A DNA stretch of 64,000 nt from Luxibacter massiliensis (GTDB lineage Bacteria; Bacillota; Clostridia; Lachnospirales; Lachnospiraceae): contig NZ_UWOE01000002.1 of NCBI RefSeq assembly GCF_900604355.1, positions 62,001 through 126,000 on the forward strand, read 5' to 3'. A model generated the notes under the pieces. The model searched no databases. It was not told the DNA's origin and saw nothing but the letters and a program-made list of their open reading frames with translations. Shown here piece after piece: positions 8,587 to 18,560 of the stretch. Both the position numbers and the translations under genes were made by a program. The first letter of the stretch is position 1; every line of letters begins with the position of its first letter.

Positions 8587-8928
8587 TTAAACAGGGCAAT
8601 ATATATCATGAAGCTTTCCCAGGTGGATAAGTGCACTCTCGATTTCATGGTAAGTCCTATCCTTTGCACTCACTCTTGCTAATACAATCATATCTAAGCC
8701 ACCCCGGAAATGTTCTTCTTGAAGTCTGTAACTTTCTCTTATTAATCTGGTAATACGATGTCTGACAACGCTGTTTCCAACTTTTTTACTTACAGAAATT
8801 CCAAGTCTGTTCTTCTTCAGATTATTTTCTTTTATATACATTACAAGATACTTATTTGCGTAGGATTTTCCACATTTATAGATATCCTGAAAATCTTTAT
8901 TTTTCTTTAAAGATTCCGAAAATTTCAT
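8587..8928 (-). CDS. rnpA: Ribonuclease P protein component
   Basis: Protein subunit of RNase P, which works with the RNA subunit to remove 5' leaders from tRNA precursors. I place the start at the ATG of MKFSESLKKNKDF (8928), behind AGAGG. An in-frame ATG at 8964 would add 12 hydrophobic residues without RBS support. The 113-aa length matches the family. The RNR-type motif region is GISVSKKVGNSVVRHRITR. It lies 45 nt downstream of rpmH. Confidence 0.95.
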   Translation of the reverse strand: MKFSESLKKNKDFQDIYKCGKSYANKYLVMYIKENNLKKNRLGISVSKKVGNSVVRHRITRLIRESYRLQEEHFRGGLDMIVLARVSAKDRTYHEIESALIHLGKLHDIYCPV

Positions 8929-8973
8929 CAAATACCTCTTTATAAATAGAAGAAAAGGCCACATAGATGCGGC

Positions 8974-9108
8974 CTAAGCTGATAACTGTTTTCTTCCTTT
9001 TGCCCTTCTGGCAGCCAATACTCTTCTTCCGCCTTTTGTGCTCATTCTCGCCCTAAAACCATGAACTTTTGCTCTCTTCCTTCTCTTTGGCTGAAATGTC
9101 ATCTTCAT
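8974..9108 (-). CDS. rpmH: 50S ribosomal protein L34
   Basis: A 44-aa, highly basic protein beginning MKMTFQPKRRKRAKVHG and ending AARRAKGRKQLSA, unmistakable for L34. GGGAGGTG lies 9 nt before the ATG. First gene of the leftward operon, driven by the promoter at 9219-9247. Confidence 0.98.
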   Translation of the reverse strand: MKMTFQPKRRKRAKVHGFRARMSTKGGRRVLAARRAKGRKQLSA

Positions 9109-9218
9109 TATAAATACACCTCCCTTTTATTGAGATACTTATCATAAAGTATTTACAATTATTCTCATTTTTTAGTGTTATTTCTTCTATTATAATATAG
9201 GGAAAGACACTGCTCTTA

Positions 9219-9247
9219 ATTATATTCAAAAAATATACGTAAGTCAA
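9219..9247 (-). promoter_or_regulatory. rpmH operon promoter
   Basis: On the minus strand TTGACT and TATAAT are separated by exactly 17 nt, a near-consensus sigma-A promoter about 110 nt upstream of rpmH. Confidence 0.8.
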
Positions 9248-9404
9248 GCTATTCCGGGGATTTTCTGATAAAAAGCAGATTTTTATTATATTTCAAAGAT
9301 ATGCCTTATGCTTCTGCTGCCTGATGTAATTCCATTAAGCACATCCAGACAAATATATCACCATCTAAAAATTTAGGTTAAAACATAATGTGGCTATAAT
9401 TGGC

Positions 9405-9600
9405 CTTATAATGTGGATAATTATAATTTCCGATGTTGATAATATGTAGAAAACTATAAAATAAAAATAGGATAATAGATTTCATCCGTATACTTTCAAA
9501 TGTAAATACGCTAAATTCTATTACTGTTAAGACTGTTGGTAAAGTTATACACATCATTTCTCATTGCTTATCAAACTGTTTTGATGTAAAATGTAATAGA
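9405..9600. other. oriC: oriC upstream DnaA-box region
   Basis: Gene-free AT-rich region between rpmH and dnaA. It holds a perfect DnaA box (TGTGGATAA, 9412-9420) and near-boxes TGTTGATAA (9434-9442) and TTATACACA (9545-9553). Together with the dnaA-dnaN spacer this looks like the split origin known from Bacillus. The unwinding element cannot be fixed by eye. Confidence 0.75.
9564..9592 (+). promoter_or_regulatory. Candidate dnaA promoter
   Basis: TTGCTT, 17 nt, TAAAAT, about 60 nt before the dnaA start. The near DnaA box at 9545-9553 lies just upstream, which would allow DnaA autoregulation (inference). Confidence 0.5.
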
Positions 9601-9650
9601 GAGAGTTTGCCTGTGTAGATCTCTCTATTATATTTATAGGAGTACAATCG

Positions 9651-11021
9651 ATGAACATTGTAGAAGACAATTGGGAGCAGATCCTAAATAAAATGAAATT
9701 AGAATATTGCTCATCTAATATTTCATACAATACGTGGATTTCACCGCTTACCGTATATGAAGTGACCGATGACACTGTCTATATTCTTGTAAAACTAAAA
9801 GCAAGCCTTGAGCACATTGAAGAAAAATACCTTCTTCCTTTCAAAGTATGTATTGCTGAAGTTACGGGTACAGAGTATGAAATTTCTTTTGTTACAGAAG
9901 ATAATGTCATTATAAAAGAAAAGAAGAAGCAAACAGTAAGGAAGCAAAAGTCAAATGCACTATTTGAAAATGCAAATCTAAATTCAAAGTATACATTTGA
10001 TACTTTTGTTGTAGGCAGCAATAATAATTTTGCTCATGCAGCTTCACTGGCGGTAGCTGAATCACCTGGTGAAATATACAACCCGCTTTTCATATATGGC
10101 GGCGTAGGTCTTGGTAAAACGCATTTGATGCATTCAGTTGCACATTTTATACTGGAAAACGACCCATCAAAGAAAGTACTCTATGTAACAAGTGAAACCT
10201 TTACAAATGAACTGATTGACGCTTTAAAAATAGGCAAGAATAAGAATGAGCTTGCCATGACAACATTCCGTGAAAAATATAGAAATAACGATGTGCTTTT
10301 AATAGATGATATTCAATTTATAATCGGAAAAGAAAGTACACAGGAAGAGTTTTTTCACACTTTTAACCATCTTCATGTATCAGGAAAACAAATTATTATA
10401 TCAAGTGACAAGCCGCCCAAAGATATAGAAACTCTGGAAGCCAGGCTCAGAACCCGTTTTGAGTGGGGATTGATTGCTGATATATCTTCCCCTGATTATG
10501 AGACAAGGATGGCAATCCTGCGTAAAAAAGAAGAGCTTGACGGACTGGAACGTTACCATATACCAAATGAAGTCCTTCAATATATAGCCAATAATATTAA
10601 ATCAAATATACGGGAGCTCGAAGGTTCCCTCAATAAATTGATTGCCTTGTCAAACCTTGAAAAAAAACCGATAGATATACCTCTGGCTGCGGAAGCCCTT
10701 AAGGATATGATATCACCTGACGACAGCCGTGAAATAACACCTGAATTAATTATTGACGTAGTTTCTGATCACTTTAACATTCCTGTATCTGAATTAAAAG
10801 GTAAAAAGCGAAACGCTGAGATTGTACTGCCACGTCAAATTGTCATGTATCTTTGCCGTTTAATGACAGAAACTCCCCTTAAAACTATAGGTATTATACT
10901 TGGGGGAAAGGATCACGCCTCAGTCAGCCATGGCATTAAGAAAATTACCCACGATATAACCGTTGACGAAGCATTGAATAATACAGTAAATATTATAAAA
11001 AAGAAAATAAATCCTATATAA
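9651..11021 (+). CDS. dnaA: Chromosomal replication initiator DnaA
   Basis: AAA+ ATPase that binds DnaA boxes and opens oriC. The 456-aa protein has the N-terminal DnaB-interaction domain (residues 1-75), a Lys-rich linker, the AAA+ core with Walker A GGVGLGKTH near residue 150 and Walker B LLIDDIQF, the arginine-finger box ARLRTRFEWG, and domain IV with the DnaA signature GGKDHASVSHG. Start ATG behind TAGGAG. It heads the rightward dnaA-dnaN-rlbA-recF-gyrB-gyrA block. Confidence 0.99.
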   Translation: MNIVEDNWEQILNKMKLEYCSSNISYNTWISPLTVYEVTDDTVYILVKLKASLEHIEEKYLLPFKVCIAEVTGTEYEISFVTEDNVIIKEKKKQTVRKQKSNALFENANLNSKYTFDTFVVGSNNNFAHAASLAVAESPGEIYNPLFIYGGVGLGKTHLMHSVAHFILENDPSKKVLYVTSETFTNELIDALKIGKNKNELAMTTFREKYRNNDVLLIDDIQFIIGKESTQEEFFHTFNHLHVSGKQIIISSDKPPKDIETLEARLRTRFEWGLIADISSPDYETRMAILRKKEELDGLERYHIPNEVLQYIANNIKSNIRELEGSLNKLIALSNLEKKPIDIPLAAEALKDMISPDDSREITPELIIDVVSDHFNIPVSELKGKKRNAEIVLPRQIVMYLCRLMTETPLKTIGIILGGKDHASVSHGIKKITHDITVDEALNNTVNIIKKKINPI

Positions 11022-11023
11022 GT

Positions 11024-11200
11024 TGTGAATAACCGTGTTCAAAAGATGTTAATTCTTAAATTAATAATAAAAAGGTGAATTTAAGAATTTAGTTTTCCCC
11101 ACATTATCCAATTGCTTTCCAGTAAATCTCTACATAGTTTTTAATATGGACAACCCTTTGATTTTCAAGGCCTGAAGCCACTTATGAACATATTCACAAT
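11024..11200. other. oriC: oriC downstream region between dnaA and dnaN
   Basis: The 277-nt dnaA-dnaN spacer contains TGTGAATAA (11024-11032, one mismatch to the DnaA box) and weaker relatives at 11104-11112 and about 11190. This resembles the second half of a bipartite Bacillus-type origin. The matches are weaker than on the dnaA upstream side. Confidence 0.5.
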
Positions 11201-11298
11201 CCCTATTAAGAAGAAGACGGAACTTAATATTATATATATTTATAAAAAGCGCCCTAAAAAAGATATTCACCACATCCATTGAAAGGAGTTACATAAAT

Positions 11299-12408
11299 AT
11301 GAAAATTATCTGTTCAAAATCCAATCTTGTTAAAGGAGTCAGTATTGTATCAAAAGCCGTGCCTTCCAAAACAACAATGCCTATTTTGGAATGTATACTT
11401 GTGGATGTATCCACTGATGAAATTAAATTAACAGCTAATGACATGGAACTTGGAATTGAGACACGTATAGAGGGGGATATTATTGAGAGAGGAATTATCG
11501 CCTTAAATGCAAAGATATTCTCTGAGATAGTCCGTAAGCTTCCGGACAGTGAAGTGACAATTGAGACAGATGAAAATAACCAGACACTCATTACCTGTGA
11601 AAAAGCTAAATTTAATATTGCAGCTCAGTCGGGAGAAGATTTTTCTTATCTGCCGGCAGTAGAAAAAGAAGATTATATTACAGTTTCGGAATTTACCCTG
11701 AAAGAAGTTATCCGTCAGACTATTTTTTCTATTGCTGACAATGACACCAATAAAATGATGACAGGGGAATTGTTTGAAATAGAGGACAATATGCTGAAGG
11801 TAGTCTCTCTGGATGGGCATAGGATATCTATCCGCAAGATTGAACTAAAAGAATCTTATTCTCCTAAAAAAGTGATTGTGCCAGGTAAAACTCTTCTGGA
11901 AATCAGTAAGATTATAGGCGGGGATTCAGATGCAGACGTGGATATTTCATTTACGAAAAATCATATTGTATTTGAATTTGATAAGACTGTAGTCGTGTCC
12001 AGGCTGATAGAAGGCGAATATTTTAGAATTGACCAAATGCTTTCAAGTGACTATGAGACAAAGGTTAAGATTCATAAAAAAGAATTGTTAGACTGTATTG
12101 ACAGGGCTACGCTTTTAATTAAAGAGAGTGAGAAAAAGCCTATAATTATTGATATCAGAGATGATTCTATGGAATTAAAAATCAAGTCACAGATAGGTTC
12201 AATGGATGAAGAAATTTTTATCACCAAAGAGGGAAAAGATCTTCTGATTGGATTTAATCCTAAATTTTTGATCGATGCCCTCAGGGTAATTGACGACGAG
12301 GAAGTAGATTTATATTTTATGAATGCTAAGGCTCCATGTTTCATCAAGGATGAAAACCAGAGTTATATTTATCTTATTCTTCCAGTCAATTTTAATGCAG
12401 TTTCATAA
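11299..12408 (+). CDS. dnaN: DNA polymerase III beta sliding clamp
   Basis: Ring-shaped processivity clamp for DNA polymerase III. The 369-aa length is that of three clamp repeats. Family features are MKIICSKSNLVKGV at the start, a central VVSLDGHRISIRK and the terminal YIYLILPVN. GAAAGGAGT precedes the ATG. Standard position after dnaA. Confidence 0.98.
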   Translation: MKIICSKSNLVKGVSIVSKAVPSKTTMPILECILVDVSTDEIKLTANDMELGIETRIEGDIIERGIIALNAKIFSEIVRKLPDSEVTIETDENNQTLITCEKAKFNIAAQSGEDFSYLPAVEKEDYITVSEFTLKEVIRQTIFSIADNDTNKMMTGELFEIEDNMLKVVSLDGHRISIRKIELKESYSPKKVIVPGKTLLEISKIIGGDSDADVDISFTKNHIVFEFDKTVVVSRLIEGEYFRIDQMLSSDYETKVKIHKKELLDCIDRATLLIKESEKKPIIIDIRDDSMELKIKSQIGSMDEEIFITKEGKDLLIGFNPKFLIDALRVIDDEEVDLYFMNAKAPCFIKDENQSYIYLILPVNFNAVS

Positions 12409-12484
12409 ATAAAATGAGCGGATAATATGGTATGGCCATATATCATCAGATATATAACATTTGTCTGGAAAGAAGAGGAGCGTT

Positions 12485-12700
12485 ATGGAAATTATAAAGT
12501 TGCGAAATACAGAGGAATATATTAAGCTGGGGCAGGCGCTTAAAGCCGCCGGCTTAGTAGGTTCTGGTGTCGAGGCAAAAGAAGTAATACAAGATGGACA
12601 GGTTCTTGTAAATGGAGAGACAGAGACAAGAAGGGGAAGAAAATTATATAATGGAGATACGGCTGAATTCGATAATCAGGAAATAAAAATTGAAAAATAG
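12485..12700 (+). CDS. rlbA: S4-domain RNA-binding protein (YaaA/RlbA)
   Basis: Small 71-aa S4-like domain protein found between dnaN and recF in most Firmicutes and tied to ribosome assembly or RNA binding. I start it at the ATG of MEIIKLRNTEEYIKL, behind GAAGAGGAGCG; an upstream TTG at 12461 would add 8 residues and consume the RBS. GQALKAAGLVGSG, then VLVNGETETRRGRKL, is the S4 core. Confidence 0.93.
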   Translation: MEIIKLRNTEEYIKLGQALKAAGLVGSGVEAKEVIQDGQVLVNGETETRRGRKLYNGDTAEFDNQEIKIEK

Positions 12701-12741
12701 TCTTAAAAAGTGTAAAATAATTACATACTGATGGAGAAATT

Positions 12742-13827
12742 ATGGTAATCAAATCTTTAAAATTGAAGAATTACAGGAATTACAAGCTGCTGGATTTGAA
12801 GTTTGACCCTAAAACAAATATCCTGTATGGAGATAATGCCCAGGGAAAAACTAATATTTTAGAAGCCCTGTATTTGTCTGGTACTACTAAATCACACAGA
12901 GGTACAAAGGACAAAGATTTGATTCAGTTTGGATGTGATGAATCGCATCTGGAGACAATCATTGAAAAAAAGGGAACTGAATTTCAGATAGATATGCATC
13001 TGAAGAAAAACAGTCCAAAGGGAATTGCAATCAATAAGGTTCCAATTCGAAAGGCAAGCGAATTATTTGGAATTATTCATTTTGTCTTTTTTTCTCCGGA
13101 GGATTTGAATATTATTAAAGAAGGACCCTCCGGAAGAAGAAGATTCATCGATTTGGAATTGTCACAGCTTGATAAAGTATATCTAAATAATCTTTCTAAC
13201 TACAATCGTATTATTAATCAAAGAAATTCCTTACTTAAAGACATCTGCAAACAGGAAAATCTTATAGAAACATTGGATATCTGGGATATGCAATTAGTTG
13301 AGTATGGGACAAAAGTAATTGATAGAAGAAAGAAATTTATAAAAGATGTAAATAAAATAATTTCTAATATACATTATAAATTAACTGGAGGGAAAGAAAG
13401 AATTTTGATTTCATATGAATCAAGTTCAGGAAGTACTGATTTGGAGCAGGCTCTTAAGAAGAACAGGGAGAGGGATATCAGGCTAAGGAGTACTTCAGTA
13501 GGCCCTCACAGGGATGATTTATGTTTTATGGCGGACAGCCTTGATATCAGAAAGTTTGGATCACAGGGACAGCAGCGGACGGCTGCACTTTCTTTAAAAC
13601 TTTCTGAAATAGAACTGGTCAGGACATTGATCCGGGATACTCCTGTATTATTATTGGATGATGTATTGTCTGAATTGGACAAACACAGGCAAAACTATTT
13701 ACTGGATAGTATACATGATATACAGACAGTAATCACATGTACTGGATTAGATGAGTTTGTAAATCATCGATTTTCTATTAATAAAATTTTCCATGTTGTG
13801 AATGGACAGGTAGCAAAAGAAAATTAG
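12742..13827 (+). CDS. recF: DNA replication/repair protein RecF
   Basis: SMC-like ATPase that helps load RecA at gaps. It is 361 aa with Walker A GDNAQGKTNILEAL near residue 31, the signature region KFGSQGQQRTAALSLKLSE and Walker B PVLLLDDVLSELD. It ends 11 nt before gyrB, so the two are probably cotranscribed. Confidence 0.97.
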   Translation: MVIKSLKLKNYRNYKLLDLKFDPKTNILYGDNAQGKTNILEALYLSGTTKSHRGTKDKDLIQFGCDESHLETIIEKKGTEFQIDMHLKKNSPKGIAINKVPIRKASELFGIIHFVFFSPEDLNIIKEGPSGRRRFIDLELSQLDKVYLNNLSNYNRIINQRNSLLKDICKQENLIETLDIWDMQLVEYGTKVIDRRKKFIKDVNKIISNIHYKLTGGKERILISYESSSGSTDLEQALKKNRERDIRLRSTSVGPHRDDLCFMADSLDIRKFGSQGQQRTAALSLKLSEIELVRTLIRDTPVLLLDDVLSELDKHRQNYLLDSIHDIQTVITCTGLDEFVNHRFSINKIFHVVNGQVAKEN

Positions 13828-13838
13828 GAGGTTTTTAA

Positions 13839-15776
13839 ATGGGTGCAACAGGTACAGAATTTGATGCTGAATATGGTGCTGATCAGATCCAGATATTAGA
13901 GGGACTGGAAGCAGTAAGGAAAAGACCGGGTATGTACATCGGCAGCACTTCTTCGAGAGGACTTCACCATCTGGTATATGAAATTGTGGACAATGCAGTA
14001 GATGAAGCATTGGCTGGGTACTGTGATACAATTTTAGTCAATATAAATAAAGGGAATTCCATCACGGTTATTGATAATGGAAGGGGAATTCCGGTGGGAA
14101 TCAACCACAAAGCCGGACTTCCTGCAGTAGAGGTTGTCTTTACAATCCTCCATGCCGGAGGAAAATTTGGCGGCGGAGGATATAAAGTTTCAGGAGGCCT
14201 CCATGGTGTGGGCGCTTCTGTTGTAAATGCCCTGTCAAATTGGCTGGAGGTAGAAATTTATAGTGAAGGTAAGGTATATAAACAGCGCTATGAAAAGGGG
14301 AATGTTGTATATAAACTGAAAGTAACAGGTGAATGTGATAAAGATAAAACAGGTACAAAAGTTACATTCCTCCCAGATGACGGCATATTTGAAGATTTAA
14401 TATTTGACTATGATACATTAAAGCAGCGTTTCCGTGAGATGGCATTTTTGACAAAAGGATTGAAAATTATTCTCAGGGATGAGAGAGAGGATGAAGCTGT
14501 AGAAAAGACCTTCCACTATGAGGGGGGAATTAATGAATTCGTCAGCTATCTGAATAGGAGTAAGACGCCTTTATATGAGCAGATTATCTATTGTGAAGGC
14601 GTAAAAGACAATGTGGCCGTTGAGGTGGCTATGCAGCATAATGATTCCTATAGTGACAACACATATGGTTTTGTAAATAATATTACTACTCCCGAGGGAG
14701 GGACACACGTTGTAGGGTTTCGGAATGCTTTGACAAAGACTTTTAACGACTATGCGAGGAAAAATAAGCTTTTAAAAGACAATGAGCCAAACCTGTCCGG
14801 GGAGGATATAAGAGAAGGCCTGACTGCTATTATCAGTGTTAAAATTGAAGATCCCCAGTTTGAAGGGCAGACAAAACAGAAATTGGGGAATAGTGAGGCA
14901 AGAGGTGCAGTTGATAATATTGTAAGCAGCCAGCTCGAAATATTTCTGGAGCAGAATCCAAATGTGGCAAAGCTTACAATAGAAAAATCGGTTATGGCAC
15001 AGCGTGCGAGAGAGGCTGCCAGGAAGGCCCGGGATCTTACAAGAAGGAAATCAGCCTTAGAGGGGATGTCCCTGCCAGGGAAACTGGCTGACTGTTCAGA
15101 TAAAGACCCAAAAAATTGTGAGATATATATCGTTGAGGGGGATTCTGCCGGCGGTTCAGCAAAGACGGCAAGGGAACGTTCTACACAGGCGATTCTTCCC
15201 CTTAGAGGAAAGATACTCAATGTTGAGAAAGCAAGATTGGACAAGATATATGCAAATGCAGAGATTAAAGCTATGATTACTGCATTTGGAACTGGCATCC
15301 ATGAGGATTTTGATATTTCTAAGCTCAGATACCATAAAATTATCATTATGACAGATGCGGATGTAGATGGAGCCCATATCAGTACTCTATTATTAACATT
15401 CTTATACCGATTTATGCCTGATTTAATAAAAGAAGGTTATGTATATCTGGCCCAGCCGCCGCTATATAAACTAGAAAAAAATAAAAAAGTCTGGTATGCA
15501 TACAGTGATGAGGAATTAAACCAAATACTGTCTGAGGTAGGCCGGGATGGAAATAATAAAATTCAGAGGTATAAAGGCCTTGGAGAAATGGATGCTGACC
15601 AGTTGTGGGAAACTACTATGGATCCTGAGAACAGAATTTTGCTCAAGGTAATGATGGATGAAGAAACATCTTCTGAGCTTGATTTAACATTCACTACCCT
15701 GATGGGGGATAAGGTAGAGCCGAGAAGGGAATTTATCGAAGAAAATGCTAAATATGTGAAAAACCTGGATATTTAG
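13839..15776 (+). CDS. gyrB: DNA gyrase subunit B
   Basis: ATPase subunit of gyrase, which introduces negative supercoils. The 645-aa protein has the GHKL ATP-binding domain (EIVDNAVDEA, DNGRGIPV, GGLHGVGASVVNA), the transducer domain, and the TOPRIM domain with EGDSAGGSA and the acidic DADVDGAHI. The C-terminus REFIEENAKYVKNLDI is standard. AGGAGG precedes the start. Confidence 0.98.
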   Translation: MGATGTEFDAEYGADQIQILEGLEAVRKRPGMYIGSTSSRGLHHLVYEIVDNAVDEALAGYCDTILVNINKGNSITVIDNGRGIPVGINHKAGLPAVEVVFTILHAGGKFGGGGYKVSGGLHGVGASVVNALSNWLEVEIYSEGKVYKQRYEKGNVVYKLKVTGECDKDKTGTKVTFLPDDGIFEDLIFDYDTLKQRFREMAFLTKGLKIILRDEREDEAVEKTFHYEGGINEFVSYLNRSKTPLYEQIIYCEGVKDNVAVEVAMQHNDSYSDNTYGFVNNITTPEGGTHVVGFRNALTKTFNDYARKNKLLKDNEPNLSGEDIREGLTAIISVKIEDPQFEGQTKQKLGNSEARGAVDNIVSSQLEIFLEQNPNVAKLTIEKSVMAQRAREAARKARDLTRRKSALEGMSLPGKLADCSDKDPKNCEIYIVEGDSAGGSAKTARERSTQAILPLRGKILNVEKARLDKIYANAEIKAMITAFGTGIHEDFDISKLRYHKIIIMTDADVDGAHISTLLLTFLYRFMPDLIKEGYVYLAQPPLYKLEKNKKVWYAYSDEELNQILSEVGRDGNNKIQRYKGLGEMDADQLWETTMDPENRILLKVMMDEETSSELDLTFTTLMGDKVEPRREFIEENAKYVKNLDI

Positions 15777-15789
15777 CCTTATATTTTGC

Positions 15790-15895
15790 TGTGGGAGAAG
15801 TCAAAAACCCCGATGAAAACATACGGGGCTTAGAACCCTGCGGCAGCCGCAAACCGGACATGTAAATCTGTCTGGCCGGCGTGTTGCCTGGGGGA
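15790..15895 (+). ncRNA. Structured leader candidate between gyrB and gyrA
   Basis: The 206-nt gyrB-gyrA spacer is more GC-rich than its surroundings and can fold into nested helices: CCCCG (15808) with CGGGG (15824); CCC-tgc-GGCA (15836-15845) with TGCC-tg-GGG (15885-15893), enclosing CCGG (15854) with CCGG (15876). I do not recognise a known riboswitch class. It could be a processed leader, an attenuator or a small RNA. Confidence 0.35.
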
Positions 15896-15982
15896 ATGAA
15901 AACGTATACAAAATGACATAAAGCAGTTAAATAAATGGTTTGTACCAGGAATGAGCAGGATCTATTTAAGAAAGGAAAGAAA

Positions 15983-18478
15983 ATGGAAGATAATATTTTT
16001 GATAAAGTCCATGAAGTCGATTTGAAAAAGACTATGGAAACCTCCTATATCGACTATGCTATGAGTGTTATTGCAGCCAGGGCGCTTCCCGACGTAAGGG
16101 ATGGTTTAAAACCAGTTCAGAGAAGAATTTTATATTCTATGATTGAACTAAATAATGGGCCGGATAAACCTCACCGTAAATGTGCACGTATCGTAGGAGA
16201 TACAATGGGTAAGTATCATCCCCACGGTGACAGTTCTATTTATGGGGCGCTTGTAAATTTGGCACAGGAGTGGTCCACCAGATATCCTCTTGTAGATGGA
16301 CATGGAAACTTTGGTTCTGTTGATGGTGACGGGGCGGCTGCCATGAGATATACAGAGGCACGCCTGAGTAAAATCTCTATGGAAATGACGGCTGATATTA
16401 ACAAAGATACAGTTGATTTTGTCCCTAACTTTGATGAGACAGAAAAAGAACCGTCTGTACTTCCAGCCAGATTCCCGAATCTTTTGGTAAACGGGACTTC
16501 AGGCATTGCCGTTGGTATGGCCACGAATATCCCTCCTCATAATTTAAAAGAAATCATTCATGCTGTAGTAAAAATCATTGATGACCAGATTGATGATAAT
16601 GGTGAGACTACAATTGAAGATATCCTCAGGGTAATAAAAGGGCCGGATTTTCCTACTGGGGCAGAAATATTAGGTACAAGAGGGATTGAAGAGGCCTACA
16701 GGACAGGGCGTGGAAAAATAAGAGTCCGTGCAATTACTAATATTGAGCCTATGGATAATGGGAAGAACCGGATTATAGTGACGGAGCTTCCATATATGGT
16801 AAATAAAGCCAGGCTAATAGAAAAAATGGCAGAGCTTGTGAGAGACAAGAAGATAGATGGAATTACAGATTTAAGTGACCAGTCAAACCGCGAAGGTATG
16901 AGAATCTGTATTGAACTGCGCCGTGATGTTAATCCAAATGTTATCTTAAACCAACTTTATAAGCATACACAGCTTCAGGATACATTTGGCGTTATTATGC
17001 TTGCACTTGTCAACAATCAGCCCAAAATTATGAATATTCTTGAGATGCTGAAGCATTATTTAAAGCATCAGGAAGAGGTTGTGACAAGAAGGACAAAGTA
17101 TGAGTTAAACAAGGCCGAAGAACGCGCACATATTTTGCAGGGTCTGCTGATTGCTTTGGATCATATTGATGAAGTAATTAAAATTATACGAGGCTCAAAG
17201 AATGTACAGATAGCCAAAGAAGAATTGATGGCCAGATTTGATTTATCTGAAGTACAGTCACAGGCTATTGTAGATATGCGTTTACGTGCTCTTACCGGTT
17301 TGGAAAGAGAAAAACTGGAGAATGAGTATGAAGAGCTGATGAAAAAAATAGGAGAATTAAAAGCTATTCTTGCTGACAGAAAATTGCTTCTTGGTGTTAT
17401 CAAGGAAGAGATACTTATTATTGCTGAAAAATACGGTGATGAAAGAAGGACTTCTATCGGATTTGATGAATTTGATATATCTATGGAAGATTTAATTCCC
17501 AGAGAAAATGTAGTCATTACGATGACTAAGCTTGGTTATATTAAGAGGATGACAATGGATACATTTAAAAGCCAGAACAGAGGCGGTAAAGGTATCAAAG
17601 GTATGCAGACTCTCGATGATGATTATATCGAAGAACTTTTTATAACTACGACTCATCATTATATTATGTTTTTTACTAATACGGGCCGGGTTTACCGTCT
17701 GAAAGGTTATGAAATCCCGGAGGCCAGCAGGACTGCAAGAGGAACAGCTATAATCAACCTTCTTCAGCTAATGCCGGATGAAAAAATTACAGCCATCATT
17801 CCAATTCAGGAGTATTCAGATGGAGAATATCTGTTTATGGCAACGGAAAAAGGCCTTGTGAAGAAAACTCCAATCAGGGACTATGCAAATGTGAGAAAGA
17901 CAGGACTTGCTGCGATTACTCTCCGTGAAGATGATAAGCTTATAGAAGTTAAGATAACTGATAATGAAAAAGATATTATTTTAGTAACGAAATATGGCCA
18001 GTGTATCCGGTTTAATGAACAGGATGTAAGGGCCACGGGCAGAACCTCCATGGGAGTCCGCGGTATGAATTTAAGCGACAGGGATAAGGTTATTGCTATG
18101 CAGATGAACACCCAGGGAGCAGAACTATTGATTGTCTCAGAAAAGGGCATGGGAAAAAGGACCGATCTAGATGAATTTACGAGACAGAATAGAGGCGGTA
18201 AAGGTGTAAAATGTTATAAGATAACTGAAAAGACCGGGAATGTAGTGGGCATGAAGGCCGTAGATGAGGATAATGAGATTATGATTATAAATACAGAAGG
18301 AATCATTATCAGGATGGAGTGCTCAGATATTTCTGTCTTAGGACGTGTCACATCAGGTGTTAAGCTTATAAATCTTCCTGAGAATGAAACTGTAGCAAGT
18401 GTCGCAAAAGTGAGGAAGGCCTCGGCAGAAATTGACGGGGAGAAGGTAGAAATCTCTGAAGATGAGGAAGGCAGTTAA
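15983..18478 (+). CDS. gyrA: DNA gyrase subunit A
   Basis: DNA-cleaving subunit of gyrase. The start at 15983 (MEDNIFDKVHEVDL) follows AAAGGAAAG; an in-frame start at 15935 would add 16 residues atypical of GyrA. The 831-aa protein shows the winged-helix catalytic region with AMRYTEARL, whose Tyr is the cleavage residue, and a C-terminal beta-pinwheel with the GyrA box QNRGGKG, seen twice. In the quinolone region the sequence is HPHGDSSIYG. Confidence 0.98.
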   Translation: MEDNIFDKVHEVDLKKTMETSYIDYAMSVIAARALPDVRDGLKPVQRRILYSMIELNNGPDKPHRKCARIVGDTMGKYHPHGDSSIYGALVNLAQEWSTRYPLVDGHGNFGSVDGDGAAAMRYTEARLSKISMEMTADINKDTVDFVPNFDETEKEPSVLPARFPNLLVNGTSGIAVGMATNIPPHNLKEIIHAVVKIIDDQIDDNGETTIEDILRVIKGPDFPTGAEILGTRGIEEAYRTGRGKIRVRAITNIEPMDNGKNRIIVTELPYMVNKARLIEKMAELVRDKKIDGITDLSDQSNREGMRICIELRRDVNPNVILNQLYKHTQLQDTFGVIMLALVNNQPKIMNILEMLKHYLKHQEEVVTRRTKYELNKAEERAHILQGLLIALDHIDEVIKIIRGSKNVQIAKEELMARFDLSEVQSQAIVDMRLRALTGLEREKLENEYEELMKKIGELKAILADRKLLLGVIKEEILIIAEKYGDERRTSIGFDEFDISMEDLIPRENVVITMTKLGYIKRMTMDTFKSQNRGGKGIKGMQTLDDDYIEELFITTTHHYIMFFTNTGRVYRLKGYEIPEASRTARGTAIINLLQLMPDEKITAIIPIQEYSDGEYLFMATEKGLVKKTPIRDYANVRKTGLAAITLREDDKLIEVKITDNEKDIILVTKYGQCIRFNEQDVRATGRTSMGVRGMNLSDRDKVIAMQMNTQGAELLIVSEKGMGKRTDLDEFTRQNRGGKGVKCYKITEKTGNVVGMKAVDEDNEIMIINTEGIIIRMECSDISVLGRVTSGVKLINLPENETVASVAKVRKASAEIDGEKVEISEDEEGS

Positions 18479-18560
18479 ATAGTATTTTATAATGTCAGTT
18501 GAACGTGTACCTGGAAGGGATTGAGTTAGGATGCAATCAATTGGCTTAAACATGAAGATA

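Noticed and set aside
14750..15346. 198-codon antisense ORF across gyrB
   Set aside because: Shadow of the gyrB reading frame on the opposite strand. It lacks an RBS and any recognisable domain.
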